Below, one piece after another: positions 8,201-15,553 of a stretch of 25,981 nt of DNA. The stretch's first letter is position 1. Each line of letters opens with the position of its first letter. The position numbers and the translations under genes are program-made. Below the pieces are notes generated by a model. That model did no database searches and had not been told where the DNA came from. It saw only the letters and a program-made list of their open reading frames with translations. Source of the DNA: CAYYNP01 sp964472545 (lineage in GTDB: Bacteria; Planctomycetota; Planctomycetia; Pirellulales; Thermoguttaceae); contig CAYYNP010000125.1 of NCBI GenBank assembly GCA_964472545.1, forward strand, positions 1 to 25,981. Direction: 5' to 3'.

Positions 8201-8438
8201 CGATCAGGTTGTCGACGTCGTCGATCTGCGGACAGACCACCACCAGCACGGCGGGCGCCCGGGCAGCCACCGCGGCGGTGACCAGCGCGCACGATGAGCC
8301 CCAGACTCCGTCGAGCGTGGCCGCGCGTCCCGCCTCGAGACTCTCGACCACCTCGGCGAAGCCTCCCGCGCGCTCCAGAAGCCCAACCAGCTCCAACAGC
8401 CGGTCCGACGTATTAGTGGCCGTTGCGGCACTTGCCAT
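5205..8438 (-). CDS. mfd: Transcription-repair coupling factor Mfd
   Basis: Length is 1077 residues, near the family norm of about 1100-1180. Mfd pushes RNA polymerase off DNA lesions by ATP-driven translocation and recruits UvrA. Visible parts are: a UvrB-like N-terminal module (VWGSSCALVTAAVAARAPAV; EFSVRGGIVDVFAPD); the CarD-like RNA-polymerase-interacting domain (GDLVVHVAHGIARYRGLKLL, about 421-476); RecG-like helicase motifs GDVGYGKTE (Walker A, about 568), IIDEEQRFGV (Walker B), TMTATPIPRTLHM and QLRGRVGRYKHRAYC; and a TRCF C-terminal domain. ATG at 8438 is preferred; an in-frame GTG at 8465 is also possible. Neither has a good ribosome site. The foldase gene follows at 68 nt. Upstream lies a group II intron remnant. 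Confidence 0.96.
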   Translation of the reverse strand: MASAATATNTSDRLLELVGLLERAGGFAEVVESLEAGRAATLDGVWGSSCALVTAAVAARAPAVLVVVCPQIDDVDNLIDDLTLFSPITPERFSAWESLPNERVIHDEVFGDRVRLLKLLGGDDPPKLVVTSIQSLLQPVPDRPSLARQTRSLETGQEVVIDELSEWLVRNGFHHTTAVELPGEFSVRGGIVDVFAPDWYDPVRVEFFGDEIESIRRFEVSSQRSLARLPAVDVTILEPNFQDRAQLADYLPPESWFLLVEPGQLEEQGKHYLERLDRPQDFHNVPAVMKQVLRFPSVTAAAVAPASMETVCRLDVESVERFSGDVNRVRDELEQAGAGQDVFVVCQTEAEVRRLSEIFANTALATDGKLHYPIGSLHAGFRLMAEQIVLLSSGELFRRTDLTRRAQRRLGRVIDSFLELREGDLVVHVAHGIARYRGLKLLEKAGQVEEHLQLEFRGGTKLYVPSSKIGLVQKYVGGAKSRPTLAKLGGRNWVRQKDKVREAVTDMAADMLELQAARASRPGIRFGAETEWQREFDASFPYQETDDQQTTIEAIKRDMVQPRPMDRLLCGDVGYGKTEVAMRAAFKAVDSGYQVAILVPTTILAEQHHRTFTERMAEFPFEIAVLSRFATRKQQSDTIAKLADGSVDVVIGTHRLASKDVGFQNLGLVIIDEEQRFGVEVKERLKALRHSVDVVTMTATPIPRTLHMGLMGLRDISNLETAPEDRLAVETRVTRFSPEVIRHAVMRELNRGGQIFFVHNRVQDIEIVARRLQQIVPEAELAVAHGQMPEGKLEKVMLDFVRHRFDLLLATTIVESGLDIPNANTIFIDEADRYGLADLHQLRGRVGRYKHRAYCYLLIDPKKNLSPNAAKRLRAIQEFSDMGAGFAIAMRDLEIRGAGNILGTEQSGHISAVGYELYCSLLQQAVRQLRRLPPKASVDVDVDLPVEAYIPRSYVPDMRLKIDLYRRLARVACQAELDDFTVELSDRFGAVPTPVERLLVLSKVRIAAHQWRIRSIRMENEYVVFLYTSATHIRQLADASRGRLRVVDGQSAYLPLGKEVMQSDEILRQVESLLQPK

Positions 8439-8489
8439 GATCTGGGGGAATTGTAGCGAGACCACCCGCTGGGGGGAAGGGCAATTGTC

Positions 8490-8720
8490 GCGTGTGCGAC
8501 GCGCCCCGGGACGGGAGTCCTCTTCACCGGTGCCTCAGTATCCTCACCGTGCTCCGTTTCCACCTCCCGCTCATCAAACCGGACGTGCCGATCTCCCGCA
8601 TCCGGCTTTCGGACAAGGAGTTCATGCGGTCGCACACGAAGAGTTGTGTCGTCGCCTACGAACCGGCGGGGAGCACCGATGCTTTTCCGCAGTAAGCTCT
8701 GCCATATGAGGAGACTCGTT
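8490..8720 (-). mobile_element. Decayed group II intron, 3' end (domains V and VI), no reverse transcriptase
   Basis: On the minus strand, 8576-8608 reads AAGCCGGATGCGGGAG followed by ATCGGCACGTCCGGTTT. This has the domain V layout: an AGC triad, a GCCGGA/TCCGGT lower helix, a GC..GC upper helix and an ACG bulge. It is followed by GATGAGCGGGAGGTGGAAAC and a GAGGCACCGG segment, as in bacterial group II introns I recognise. The upper helix has a G-G mismatch, so it may be inactive. No reverse-transcriptase frame lies on its 5' side (8620-8969), so most of the element is gone. Boundaries are approximate. The remnant sits just upstream of mfd on the same strand. Confidence 0.55.
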
Positions 8721-8947
8721 CGGAAAACCGTCGGTGCCCGGCAGCAATCGGAGGATTGCGTCGCCCGTCGCCCGATGGGACAATGCTGCCGTGGCCAGAC
8801 GACAGATCTACGACGACGAGCTTCGTGCACGTGAAAGCGGGCCGCGCAGGCCTCGTCGAACAGGCATGCGACTGGCCGTGGAACGGAAGCCCGATACGAT
8901 GAGTCGCAGAAGTCCGTTGGCGTGCCGCTGGGATGGGTGTTTTGATG

Positions 8948-8965
8948 TCCTCGGATCACCGAGGA
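8948..8965 (+). promoter_or_regulatory. Hairpin covering the ribosome site of the lipoprotein gene
   Basis: TCCTCGG (8948-8954) pairs perfectly with CCGAGGA (8959-8965) around ATCA, ending 4 nt before the ATG. The right arm holds the GAGG likely used for ribosome binding. It may limit translation, or be chance. Confidence 0.35.
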
Positions 8966-8969
8966 TCGC

Positions 8970-9500
8970 ATGAAGAGGGTAATCGCGATAGGTGTGGTAG
9001 CGTTCATCATTGGCTGCGGTCAAAGCGAGCCCGATGGAATATGCCCACAGGTTGGTCCACAGACGCCAGAGGAGGGTCCACGTCAGACTGCCAAAACGCC
9101 GAAGGAGCCTGAAGTGGACGTATTTCGCATGAAGGAGTCGCTTAGGTCGCAAGTGGAACCGATCATAAGGCGCGCGATTGAGTTCCCGTGTACAGAGGAG
9201 TCGTTTGAAGGCTCCCCTCCTATGCCAACCCGAGTTCTGGAGTCCCAAGCCGTTACTCTTGATGATGGATGCAGGGTGATCTACACCGTGACGGACAATG
9301 GGCAGTACTATACTCACACGGGCTCTTTGAGTTGCGCGGGGAAGGACTGGGAATACAAAGCGGTAAGATTGATGGCAATAATGGGCGTCGGCCTTGATAT
9401 CGAAAAGGAGAATCGAACGGGAGCAGACGCATCCAGTATTCGGCTATCAGAGACTGCAAGTGGAACGCATGTTGCACAATTCGATATGAGGGGGCATTGA
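8970..9500 (+). CDS. Small lipoprotein of unknown function
   Basis: Length is 176 residues. MKRVIAIGVVAFIIGCGQSEP is a lipoprotein signal with a lipobox (IIGC, Cys16) and no Asp right after the cysteine. A Pro/Thr/Glu-rich linker follows to about residue 50, then a helix (SLRSQVEPIIRRAIEF) and a beta-rich part with three further cysteines (FPCTEES, DDGCRVIYTV, LSCAGKDWEYKAVRLM). I do not recognise the family. Base composition is visibly less GC-rich than its neighbours, which may mean transfer. GAGG lies 5 nt before the ATG, inside a small hairpin (8948-8965) that could hide the ribosome site. Confidence 0.72.
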   Translation: MKRVIAIGVVAFIIGCGQSEPDGICPQVGPQTPEEGPRQTAKTPKEPEVDVFRMKESLRSQVEPIIRRAIEFPCTEESFEGSPPMPTRVLESQAVTLDDGCRVIYTVTDNGQYYTHTGSLSCAGKDWEYKAVRLMAIMGVGLDIEKENRTGADASSIRLSETASGTHVAQFDMRGH

Positions 9501-9575
9501 CAGGTGTATCGGTCGCGTCGACGCGAACACAGAAGTTGTTTCTGAGCGATCAACCCGACCGGGAATGGAGGCAGC

Positions 9576-9723
9576 TGGGGTCAGACTCGGGATTCGGGAT
9601 TGAACGCATCGCCGGGGTCAAACTCCAGAAGCGTCTGGCCGAATCGAACCGAGATGTGGCGAGGAAGATGGCGGCGATTGAAAAGGCCCCAGATTTGAAT
9701 CCCAAATCCCGAGTCTGACCCCA
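9576..9723. mobile_element. MITE-like element with 26-bp terminal inverted repeats
   Basis: Ends 9576-9601 and 9698-9723 are reverse complements at 25 of 26 positions. The outer end reads TGGGGTCAGACTCGGGATTC. The 96-nt interior has no credible coding frame. The element is about 148 bp, and its last base is the A of the next gene's ATG. The GGGGTCAGACTC-type ends recall repeats that accompany REP-associated (Y1) transposases in other bacteria. That link is from memory, and no transposase is present here. Confidence 0.7.
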
Positions 9724-11504
9724 TGCGAATCTTCGTGATCTTCGTGTTGTTATGGATGTCCATCGACGACTCCGCCGGCGCCGAACCCGTGTCGCCCGCA
9801 GCGGAACCGGCCATGCTGGGGATCGCGGCCGGGTACCCGGGCGACGAGGGCATTCGAGACGACCCCGCCGTGATCCTTTTCGAGGACTACGAGCTGCCGT
9901 CGATCGATGCGTTGAAGGACCGCGGGTGGACGTGGAGCACGTACACGAAAGGCGTCTATCGGCTGGCGGACGATCCGGCGCTGGCCTTTGGCGGCCGGCG
10001 GTGCTTGGTCAAGAACGCCATCGAAGGCACCAACGGTGCGATCATGCCCCGCGACATCACCGAAAACGGCCCGGTCTATCACCGGGTCTACCTGAAGGTG
10101 CCTCGAGACGCACCGAACGTGCGCGTGATGGGTATCACCGGCGTGAAGGACGGATTGCCCACGTGGAAGGCGATCGGGTCGGCGGGGATGCCCGGCGGCG
10201 AGGCGTACTATTGCGTGACGTTGACGTTGCAGAACCGCGACGGGAAGTACCGGCCCATGTGGTATCCGTATCACGCCGACCAGTTCGGGCCCTGGGGCAG
10301 CAACTGGCCGATCGATGCGGAGGTGCCGATCGACCGGTGGTTCTGCATGGAAATCATGGTCAAGCTCAACACGCCCGCCAAGAAACCACAACACCGTGCG
10401 GCGGCAGCGCGGGACGGAAATCGCGACGGCGAGTTGCGGATGTGGATCGACGGCAAAGAGGTCTACTCGCGGACCGACGTCCGGTATCGACACACGGAGG
10501 ACGTCCGCACCCGGATGATCTTCGACCAGTGCTATACGAGCAGAGGCTTTTCCACAAACGCCACCTTTCTGGCCGACAACCGCGTGGTGGCTCGAAAGTA
10601 CGTCGGCCCAAGAGTTGACGCGAAGCAAGAGCCGACCTACGTGCCGCCGGTGCGGCGTGCCGAGAAGATCGAGCACACGGCCGGCCTGGCCGCCAGGTAC
10701 GCGTCGGATGAGGGCATCGAAAGCGACCCGGCCGTGATCCTGGCGGAGGATTTCGAGGTCGAATCGGCAGACGTGCTGCAACAGCGGGGATGGGTCCCTC
10801 GTCACGGGACGCGCCGCTGGGGCAACGGCCAGGGTGAGACCATCGGATGGCAGGGCTACCAGATCGCCCGCGGCGACGGCTCGGCATTCGCGGGGAAAGC
10901 GTGCCTGACGAAATGGGGCGAGGCCGAGGGTACCGGCGCCAAGATGAGCTACGATTTGCCGGCCGGTGAGGAAGTGCTCTACCAGCGCGTCTACTTGAAG
11001 CTGCCGGCAACGCTCTCCGGCGAGACGACGCGCCTGATGAGCGTCACCGGCGTACCCGACGGGCAACCGACCTATCAGACCTACGGCGCCGAAACACCCG
11101 CCGGGCAGGACCCGTTCTGGGCCGTGTTGGCGCTGTACAACCACGAAAGAGACGGCAAGATTCGCAATCGGCATCTGCGGCTGATGCTCAAGACGACCGA
11201 CTATCAGTTCGTCCTCTCGGGCACCCGCAACGCCCTGCCCGTGGATCGCTGGTTCTGCCTGGAGATGATGGTCAAGCTCAACGCGCCCGGCCTGCGCGAC
11301 GGGCAGATTCGTGTCTGGCAAGACGGCGCCGAGGTGTTTCGCCACACGCAACTGCCGATCCGCAAGACCGACTCGGTCAAGATCCGCTCGGTTGAGGACC
11401 AATGCCGGATCGACAGCAGGCGATTCACTCGCCCGACTCGGTTCTGGGTCGACAACCTCGTTGTGGCCGGCGAGTACATCGGCCCGATGCGGAGGGGGCC
11501 GTAG
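9723..11504 (+). CDS. Secreted protein with two copies of a lectin/polysaccharide-lyase-like domain
   Basis: Length is 593 residues. A signal peptide (MRIFVIFVLLWMSIDDSAGA) is followed by two related units of about 260 residues. Both begin DEGI.SDPAVIL.EDFE-like and share: a GW turn; Y.RVYLK(V/L)P; (M)xVTGV.DG.PT; a central strand block; (V/I)DRWFC(M/L)E(I/M)MVKLN; a (D/Q)IRVW.DG.EV pair; and a closing DN.VVA..YIGP. The shape (G-rich strands, 'RWFCLE..VKLN', 'W.DG.EV') resembles the jelly-roll of concanavalin-like polysaccharide lyases, but no catalytic residues were identified. It probably acts outside the cytoplasm on a glycan. The MITE-like element ends on its start codon and no ribosome site is visible, so its expression may be altered. 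Confidence 0.85.
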   Translation: MRIFVIFVLLWMSIDDSAGAEPVSPAAEPAMLGIAAGYPGDEGIRDDPAVILFEDYELPSIDALKDRGWTWSTYTKGVYRLADDPALAFGGRRCLVKNAIEGTNGAIMPRDITENGPVYHRVYLKVPRDAPNVRVMGITGVKDGLPTWKAIGSAGMPGGEAYYCVTLTLQNRDGKYRPMWYPYHADQFGPWGSNWPIDAEVPIDRWFCMEIMVKLNTPAKKPQHRAAAARDGNRDGELRMWIDGKEVYSRTDVRYRHTEDVRTRMIFDQCYTSRGFSTNATFLADNRVVARKYVGPRVDAKQEPTYVPPVRRAEKIEHTAGLAARYASDEGIESDPAVILAEDFEVESADVLQQRGWVPRHGTRRWGNGQGETIGWQGYQIARGDGSAFAGKACLTKWGEAEGTGAKMSYDLPAGEEVLYQRVYLKLPATLSGETTRLMSVTGVPDGQPTYQTYGAETPAGQDPFWAVLALYNHERDGKIRNRHLRLMLKTTDYQFVLSGTRNALPVDRWFCLEMMVKLNAPGLRDGQIRVWQDGAEVFRHTQLPIRKTDSVKIRSVEDQCRIDSRRFTRPTRFWVDNLVVAGEYIGPMRRGP

Positions 11505-11801
11505 CGTGTATCAGGTCGCTGAAAACGGCCTCACGGAGATGGAATCGAGGCCATGCAAGCCGAGTCGAGAAAACGGCCGCCGAACTCGCATCTGGCAATC
11601 TGTTCGAGGGCGGGGTATCTTGTAGGTTTACCGTGACGATCGAACGCGAAAGGCAACGCCGGGTGACGTTGGAGCGGTCGATAGTACGGACCCCGTAGAG
11701 GACCGGCTGAGCATGCCCACGCAAGCGTGGAGCATGGCACCCGGCTGTGCCACCCGCGGCTGATTTGGAAGCGGTTTTGCGCAAACAAGAAGGTGACTTG
11801 C
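11505..11801. other. Intergenic stretch holding one palindromic repeat
   Basis: No gene was seen between the duplicated-domain gene and the decarboxylase-family gene. It includes a third, imperfect copy of the 548-620 palindrome. Confidence 0.5.
11712..11740. repeat. Third copy of the CATGCCCACGC palindrome
   Basis: CATGCCCACGCAAGCGTGG followed by an inserted A and GCATGGCAC. It equals the right arm of the 548-620 repeat except for one inserted base. It lies about 60 nt upstream of the next gene's ribosome site. Confidence 0.75.
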
Positions 11802-12896
11802 ATGCAACGCACCGACAGCCCGTTCTCCGTGGAGATCACCCCCGACTGGGAGGCTTTCCTGGCCTGTCTCAATCGCCGGGGCACGCCGCGGCGGGTCCAC
11901 TTCATCGAACTGCTGATCGACGAAGAAATCAAGGCAGCCGTGGCCGAACGCTTCGGTCTGATGGACGGCGTTGCTTCGGATGATCCGCACTTCGCGCTGC
12001 ATCGTGAACTGCGCGTGCAGCGCTTCCTCGGCTACGACTACGTCCGCTGCGGAGTGGACGACGTGGGGATCGCCGTGCATCGGGTGGCCGTCGACGACAC
12101 GGCCGACATGCGGCGTTCCGGCGGGCGGAGCTACGTCGATGAGCACCAAGGGCCGATCACCAACCGGCAGCAGTTCGAGGCCTATCCCTGGCCCACGCCC
12201 GAGCAACTTACCACCGAGAAGCTGGCATGGTTCCAAGAGAACCTGCCGGACGACATGTGCATCGTCGGCAGCGGCGGGTTCGCCCATTTCGCCGAGTATA
12301 TCACTTGGCTGATGGGCTACGAAACGCTTTGCTACGCCCTGTTCGACCAGCGCGACTTGGTGGCCGCCATCAGCCGGCGGTTGATCGAGCTGTACGAAGA
12401 AGTCGTGCGGCGGATGCTCGAGTTCGATCGCGTGAAGGTCGTCTGGGGCAGCGACGACATGGGCTTCCGCAGCGGCACGCTGATCGGCCCGGACGACCTG
12501 CGCGAGTTCGTCCTACCCGGCCACAAGGCGATGGCCGAGGCCTCGCACGCCGCCGGGCGCCCCTATCTGCTGCACTCCTGCGGCAAGCTCGACACGATCA
12601 TGGACGACTTGCTCGACGACGTGCGGATCGACGGGCTGCATTCGTTTGAGGACACGATCAAGACCGTCGAGGAAACGAAACGACAATACGGCGACCGGAT
12701 CGCCGTGCTCGGCGGCGTCGACGTCGATTTCCTCTGCCGCAACGACGAACGGTTCGTCCGCCGGCGCACCCGGCAGACGCTCGAAGCCTGCCACCCCGGC
12801 GGCGGCTACTGCCTGGGCACCGGCAACAGCGTGGCCAACTACATCCCGCTGGATAACTACCTGGCGATGCTGGACGAAGGCCGGCGTTTCGCTTGA
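11802..12896 (+). CDS. Uroporphyrinogen-decarboxylase-superfamily protein, probably a corrinoid-type methyltransferase
   Basis: Length is 364 residues. The TIM-barrel family pattern is clear: VHFIELLIDEEI near the start, GSGGFAHFAEYITWLMGYE, VKVVWGSDDMGFRSGTLIGPDDLREFVLPGHK, YLLHSCGKLDTIMDDL, IAVLGGVDVDFLCR and GGYCLGTGNSVANYIPLDNY. True HemE acts on uroporphyrinogen. Here HSC (about residue 263) and a late Cys in GGYCLGTGNS match the His-x-Cys...Cys zinc site of MtaA/MtbA-like methyltransferases, so methyl transfer is more likely than haem synthesis. Start ATG 11802 has AAGGTGA about 7 nt upstream; an upstream in-frame ATG (11727) lacks support. No corrinoid protein is adjacent, so the substrate is unknown. 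Confidence 0.88.
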   Translation: MQRTDSPFSVEITPDWEAFLACLNRRGTPRRVHFIELLIDEEIKAAVAERFGLMDGVASDDPHFALHRELRVQRFLGYDYVRCGVDDVGIAVHRVAVDDTADMRRSGGRSYVDEHQGPITNRQQFEAYPWPTPEQLTTEKLAWFQENLPDDMCIVGSGGFAHFAEYITWLMGYETLCYALFDQRDLVAAISRRLIELYEEVVRRMLEFDRVKVVWGSDDMGFRSGTLIGPDDLREFVLPGHKAMAEASHAAGRPYLLHSCGKLDTIMDDLLDDVRIDGLHSFEDTIKTVEETKRQYGDRIAVLGGVDVDFLCRNDERFVRRRTRQTLEACHPGGGYCLGTGNSVANYIPLDNYLAMLDEGRRFA

Positions 12897-13478
12897 CGGG
12901 GAGCGAAGCGGGCGACAGGTCCGATTTGTGCGAAGCACCTTCCCGGCCGTGCCGGCGACTTGAACCGGCTCCCATCTTGGCCTGAAGTTGGTCGGTCTTG
13001 GTTTCTGCTGCGCGTCGCCTCACTCATTGGCTTGCCCCTTCTGGTCGCAGGCAGACGTTCCAACTCTGCTCTGCGACGGCATTCCCGTTGCGTACCGTCG
13101 CGGCCGAGGGGAATGAACCGTGGTGGAATGGCCGCCGGCCGAAGACCGCCGGGATGCGGCTGCGGATAGCAGGTGTGAAAGAGCGCGGAAAGCAGTTGTC
13201 GAGAATGCCAATCGCGCAGGGCGGCTGCGGGAAACCACGGCGGATGACCAAGCGGATCACCCAGCGGATCACCTCAGCGCGAGTTTTCGCTTGCTTTCGC
13301 CGTTCTGTGACCCATGCTGGTCTGCGGGGATACCCGTTTCCGCCTGAGTGCCGCCTTTACGCGAGCCCGGGACCTGGCCGCGCGGCGGCCTCAGGTTTCT
13401 CATCCAACTGCGTCAAGGGGACCGCAGGTTTTTGCCTCGGCTGCGGTCCCCAATTCTTATAGCGTATAGTTTACTGGG
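12897..13478. other. Non-coding stretch with one strong hairpin
   Basis: No credible gene was seen over about 580 nt; the short frames have no ribosome sites and no recognisable protein character. A perfect 11-bp stem GGGGACCGCAG (13417-13427) with CTGCGGTCCCC (13441-13451) stands near the end. It has no T-run on the plus strand and is followed by an AT-rich stretch containing TATAGT (13465-13470), a possible -10 box. Confidence 0.4.
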
Positions 13479-13603
13479 CTCGCGTTCGCCATCGTCACGC
13501 AACGCGAGTCCCGCTTGGGACAACGCTGCCGGGCTCGTGTAACCTACTCACCCGGCGACGTTGTTGGGGGCCACGGTCGACAAGCGATCGTGGCCCCCGT
13601 TTT
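13479..13603 (+). ncRNA. Candidate structured small RNA ending in an intrinsic terminator
   Basis: Four consecutive hairpins fill 125 nt with almost no gaps: CTCGCGTT/AACGCGAG (13479-13508); GTCCC/GGGAC with a GCTT loop (13508-13521); AACG-CT-GCCGGG with CCCGGC-GA-CGTT (13522-13562), in which a symmetric 2x2 internal loop separates two perfect helices; and a terminator stem (13566-13598) followed by GTTTT. TATAGT sits about 9 nt upstream of the first hairpin, though no good -35 was found. No coding frame is evident. I do not recognise it as tmRNA, 6S, SRP or RNase P RNA. The structure is hand-drawn and untested. Confidence 0.45.
13566..13603 (+). terminator. Rho-independent terminator
   Basis: GGGGGCCACG (13566-13575) pairs perfectly with CGTGGCCCCC (13589-13598), followed by GTTTTC. 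It is the last hairpin of the structured RNA candidate and lies about 260 nt upstream of the next gene. Confidence 0.65.
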
Positions 13604-13864
13604 CTATCCCCGCCAGAGTCAATCTGCCTTCTTCGTCCGGAATTCCCTGGACATCACCTCTGCGGTGTTGCTATCCTAACGGGCGTACCCACCCCTTGCC
13701 CGTCGAAGATTGAGGCAGTGGCCCGGCACCCAGGCCGACGACGGCTATCTCGGTAGCGATTCTCTGTGGGTGCGTTCTTGCTGGTGGCTTCACCTGAGCC
13801 AAGCCTCTCAGAGCGATCGTACAGACGGCGCTCCCCGCTTCGATGCGCAATACCCCGCCCGACA

Positions 13865-15532
13865 ATGAGCGACAAAATGGAACAACTACCGTCAGTTCGG
13901 AATACCGTGATCCTATTTGCTGCGCTGACGATGGCCACGTCAGCGATTAGAGGAGCAACGATCACGATCACCACTGCGGACGGCAACGGCGCGGACGCAA
14001 CGGTCACCGGACTTCAGAGCATTGATGAGAGCGACAGGAATCACGGATGGCGGGACCAATTGTCGGTTCGGCACTACAGCAATCGCCATGAGAAGTCTTG
14101 GTTACGTTTCGAACTCCCTGATGATATCGAGAAGATCACAGACGCCCGACTCGACTTGTACTGGAATCAATCGTGGCCGGTGATGATAGGCTTCGAGGTG
14201 TTTGGCCTGAACGAGACTTCCGACTACGGTACGAACGATATCACTGGCGAAGAGCGACTGCGGGAAGACTGGCCGGAGAACCTGCTTACGTGGAACAACG
14301 CTCCCGGAAATGACGACTCGCCGCACAGCAATGAGTTCAACAGCCTTCTAGCGGGATCGCTGTACCAGTTTCACTCCACGAGGGACCATGCTCTCGGGAC
14401 AGTCTCGATGCCTACGGCGGAGTCCGTTTTTCCACCACACTGGACCGAATCGGAGGCGCAGACCAACGCGAGAGTCGAGACGGCAAGTCGCAACTTGATC
14501 GGCTTCCTGAATTCCGATACGAACGACATGGTAACCTTTATGGTCCGCCGCCCCCCCGGGGGCGATTGCATGCAGTGTGTCGGCTACTTCGCCACCAAGG
14601 AACACACCGACCCTACCAAACACCCTCCGCGGCTGGTTCTGGAATACCAACCGGGCGTCCCTGCCGTGCTCGACCGCCACGTCTTCTACAACAACTCGCG
14701 ATTCGACGACGCAAACGACAATGCGATCGCCACGGACAAGACGCCCCTGATCCCCGGTGAGCCTGCCACGTTCGACAACTACACCAGCTACGATCTGGGC
14801 ATCAACGGGATTATGGTGGATATCGACTACCTGGCAAATCCGGACAGCCTGGATATCGAGACCATCGGCAACTACTTCCAGTTCCGCGCGGGCAATGACG
14901 AGAATCCGGACGGTTGGGACGAAGCGCCGGATATCCGGCAGGTGACCGTGCGAGAGAACGACGGGGTGGACGGCTCCGACCGTGTGACGATCACCTGGCC
15001 CGACTACGCCATCCAGAACGAGTGGCTGCAAGTTACCGTGGCGGCCAACGAGTTCACCGGGCTGGAGGAAGAGGACGTGTTCTACTTTGGCAACGCCGTC
15101 GGGGAAGCGGGGAACTCGGATACGGACACGTTGGTGACCGTGACCGATCTGCTGCTGGCCCGCAACAACACCCGCAACTTCCTCGACCCGGCCGGCATCG
15201 ACTACCCCTACGACTACAACCGCGACCAACGCGTGAACACGACGGACTTGCTGCTGGCGAGGAACAATACGACGAACTTCTTGACGTCGCTTAGACTGAT
15301 TACGGCGCCGGGGAAGGCGGGGGTGACGGGGAAGGCGGGGGCGACGGTCGTGCCGGAGCCGGGAACCGGTGCGCTGCTGGCGTTGGGGGTGGTGGGGCTG
15401 GCCGTGTGTGCGTGGCGGAGACGGCGCAAGGGGGCGCCCGTCGATGATCTCGACGCAAGAGCGGGGCAATGGGGAACCGGAAGCGGGCGTTCCGGTTCGC
15501 TCGTCGGAGATAGTTCACGTTGGCAGCCGTGA
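13865..15532 (+). CDS. Exported PEP-CTERM protein with DNRLRE-like and dockerin-like modules
   Basis: Length is 555 residues. A signal segment (VRNTVILFAALTMATSAIRGA) is followed by a DNRLRE-like beta module (WLRFELPDDIEKITDARLDLYW ... LTWNNAPG ... RLVLEYQPG). A second beta-rich region (DRHVFYNNSRFDD...) follows. Next come two dockerin-like calcium loops, (D)TLVTVTDLLLARNNT and YDYNRDQRVNTTDLLLARNNT, and then VPEPGTGALLALGVVGLAVCAWRRRRKG, a PEP-CTERM sorting signal (VPEP, membrane segment, basic end). Such proteins are exported and processed by an exosortase. An extra 30 or so residues after the basic end are unusual. Start ATG 13865 is chosen over 13877 only weakly, as neither has a good ribosome site. 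It stands alone and is convergent with cheW. Confidence 0.86.
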   Translation: MSDKMEQLPSVRNTVILFAALTMATSAIRGATITITTADGNGADATVTGLQSIDESDRNHGWRDQLSVRHYSNRHEKSWLRFELPDDIEKITDARLDLYWNQSWPVMIGFEVFGLNETSDYGTNDITGEERLREDWPENLLTWNNAPGNDDSPHSNEFNSLLAGSLYQFHSTRDHALGTVSMPTAESVFPPHWTESEAQTNARVETASRNLIGFLNSDTNDMVTFMVRRPPGGDCMQCVGYFATKEHTDPTKHPPRLVLEYQPGVPAVLDRHVFYNNSRFDDANDNAIATDKTPLIPGEPATFDNYTSYDLGINGIMVDIDYLANPDSLDIETIGNYFQFRAGNDENPDGWDEAPDIRQVTVRENDGVDGSDRVTITWPDYAIQNEWLQVTVAANEFTGLEEEDVFYFGNAVGEAGNSDTDTLVTVTDLLLARNNTRNFLDPAGIDYPYDYNRDQRVNTTDLLLARNNTTNFLTSLRLITAPGKAGVTGKAGATVVPEPGTGALLALGVVGLAVCAWRRRRKGAPVDDLDARAGQWGTGSGRSGSLVGDSSRWQP

Positions 15533-15553
15533 ACACCTTGCTGCGCAATACAA

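Noticed and set aside
5517..8297. Very long open frame on the plus strand opposite mfd (926 codons)
   Set aside because: It is a shadow of mfd in high-GC DNA; mfd has complete family motifs on the other strand and the plus-strand translation has no recognisable domain.
8204..9010. 268-codon minus-strand frame running over the mfd start
   Set aside because: Part translates the group II intron structural RNA and part is mfd out of frame.
9750..11402. 550-codon minus-strand frame opposite the duplicated-domain gene
   Set aside because: The plus frame has a signal peptide and an internal domain duplication; the minus frame has neither.
13417..13451. Perfect 11-bp hairpin as a terminator of the UroD-family gene
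   Set aside because: It is over 500 nt past that stop and has no T-run on the plus strand.
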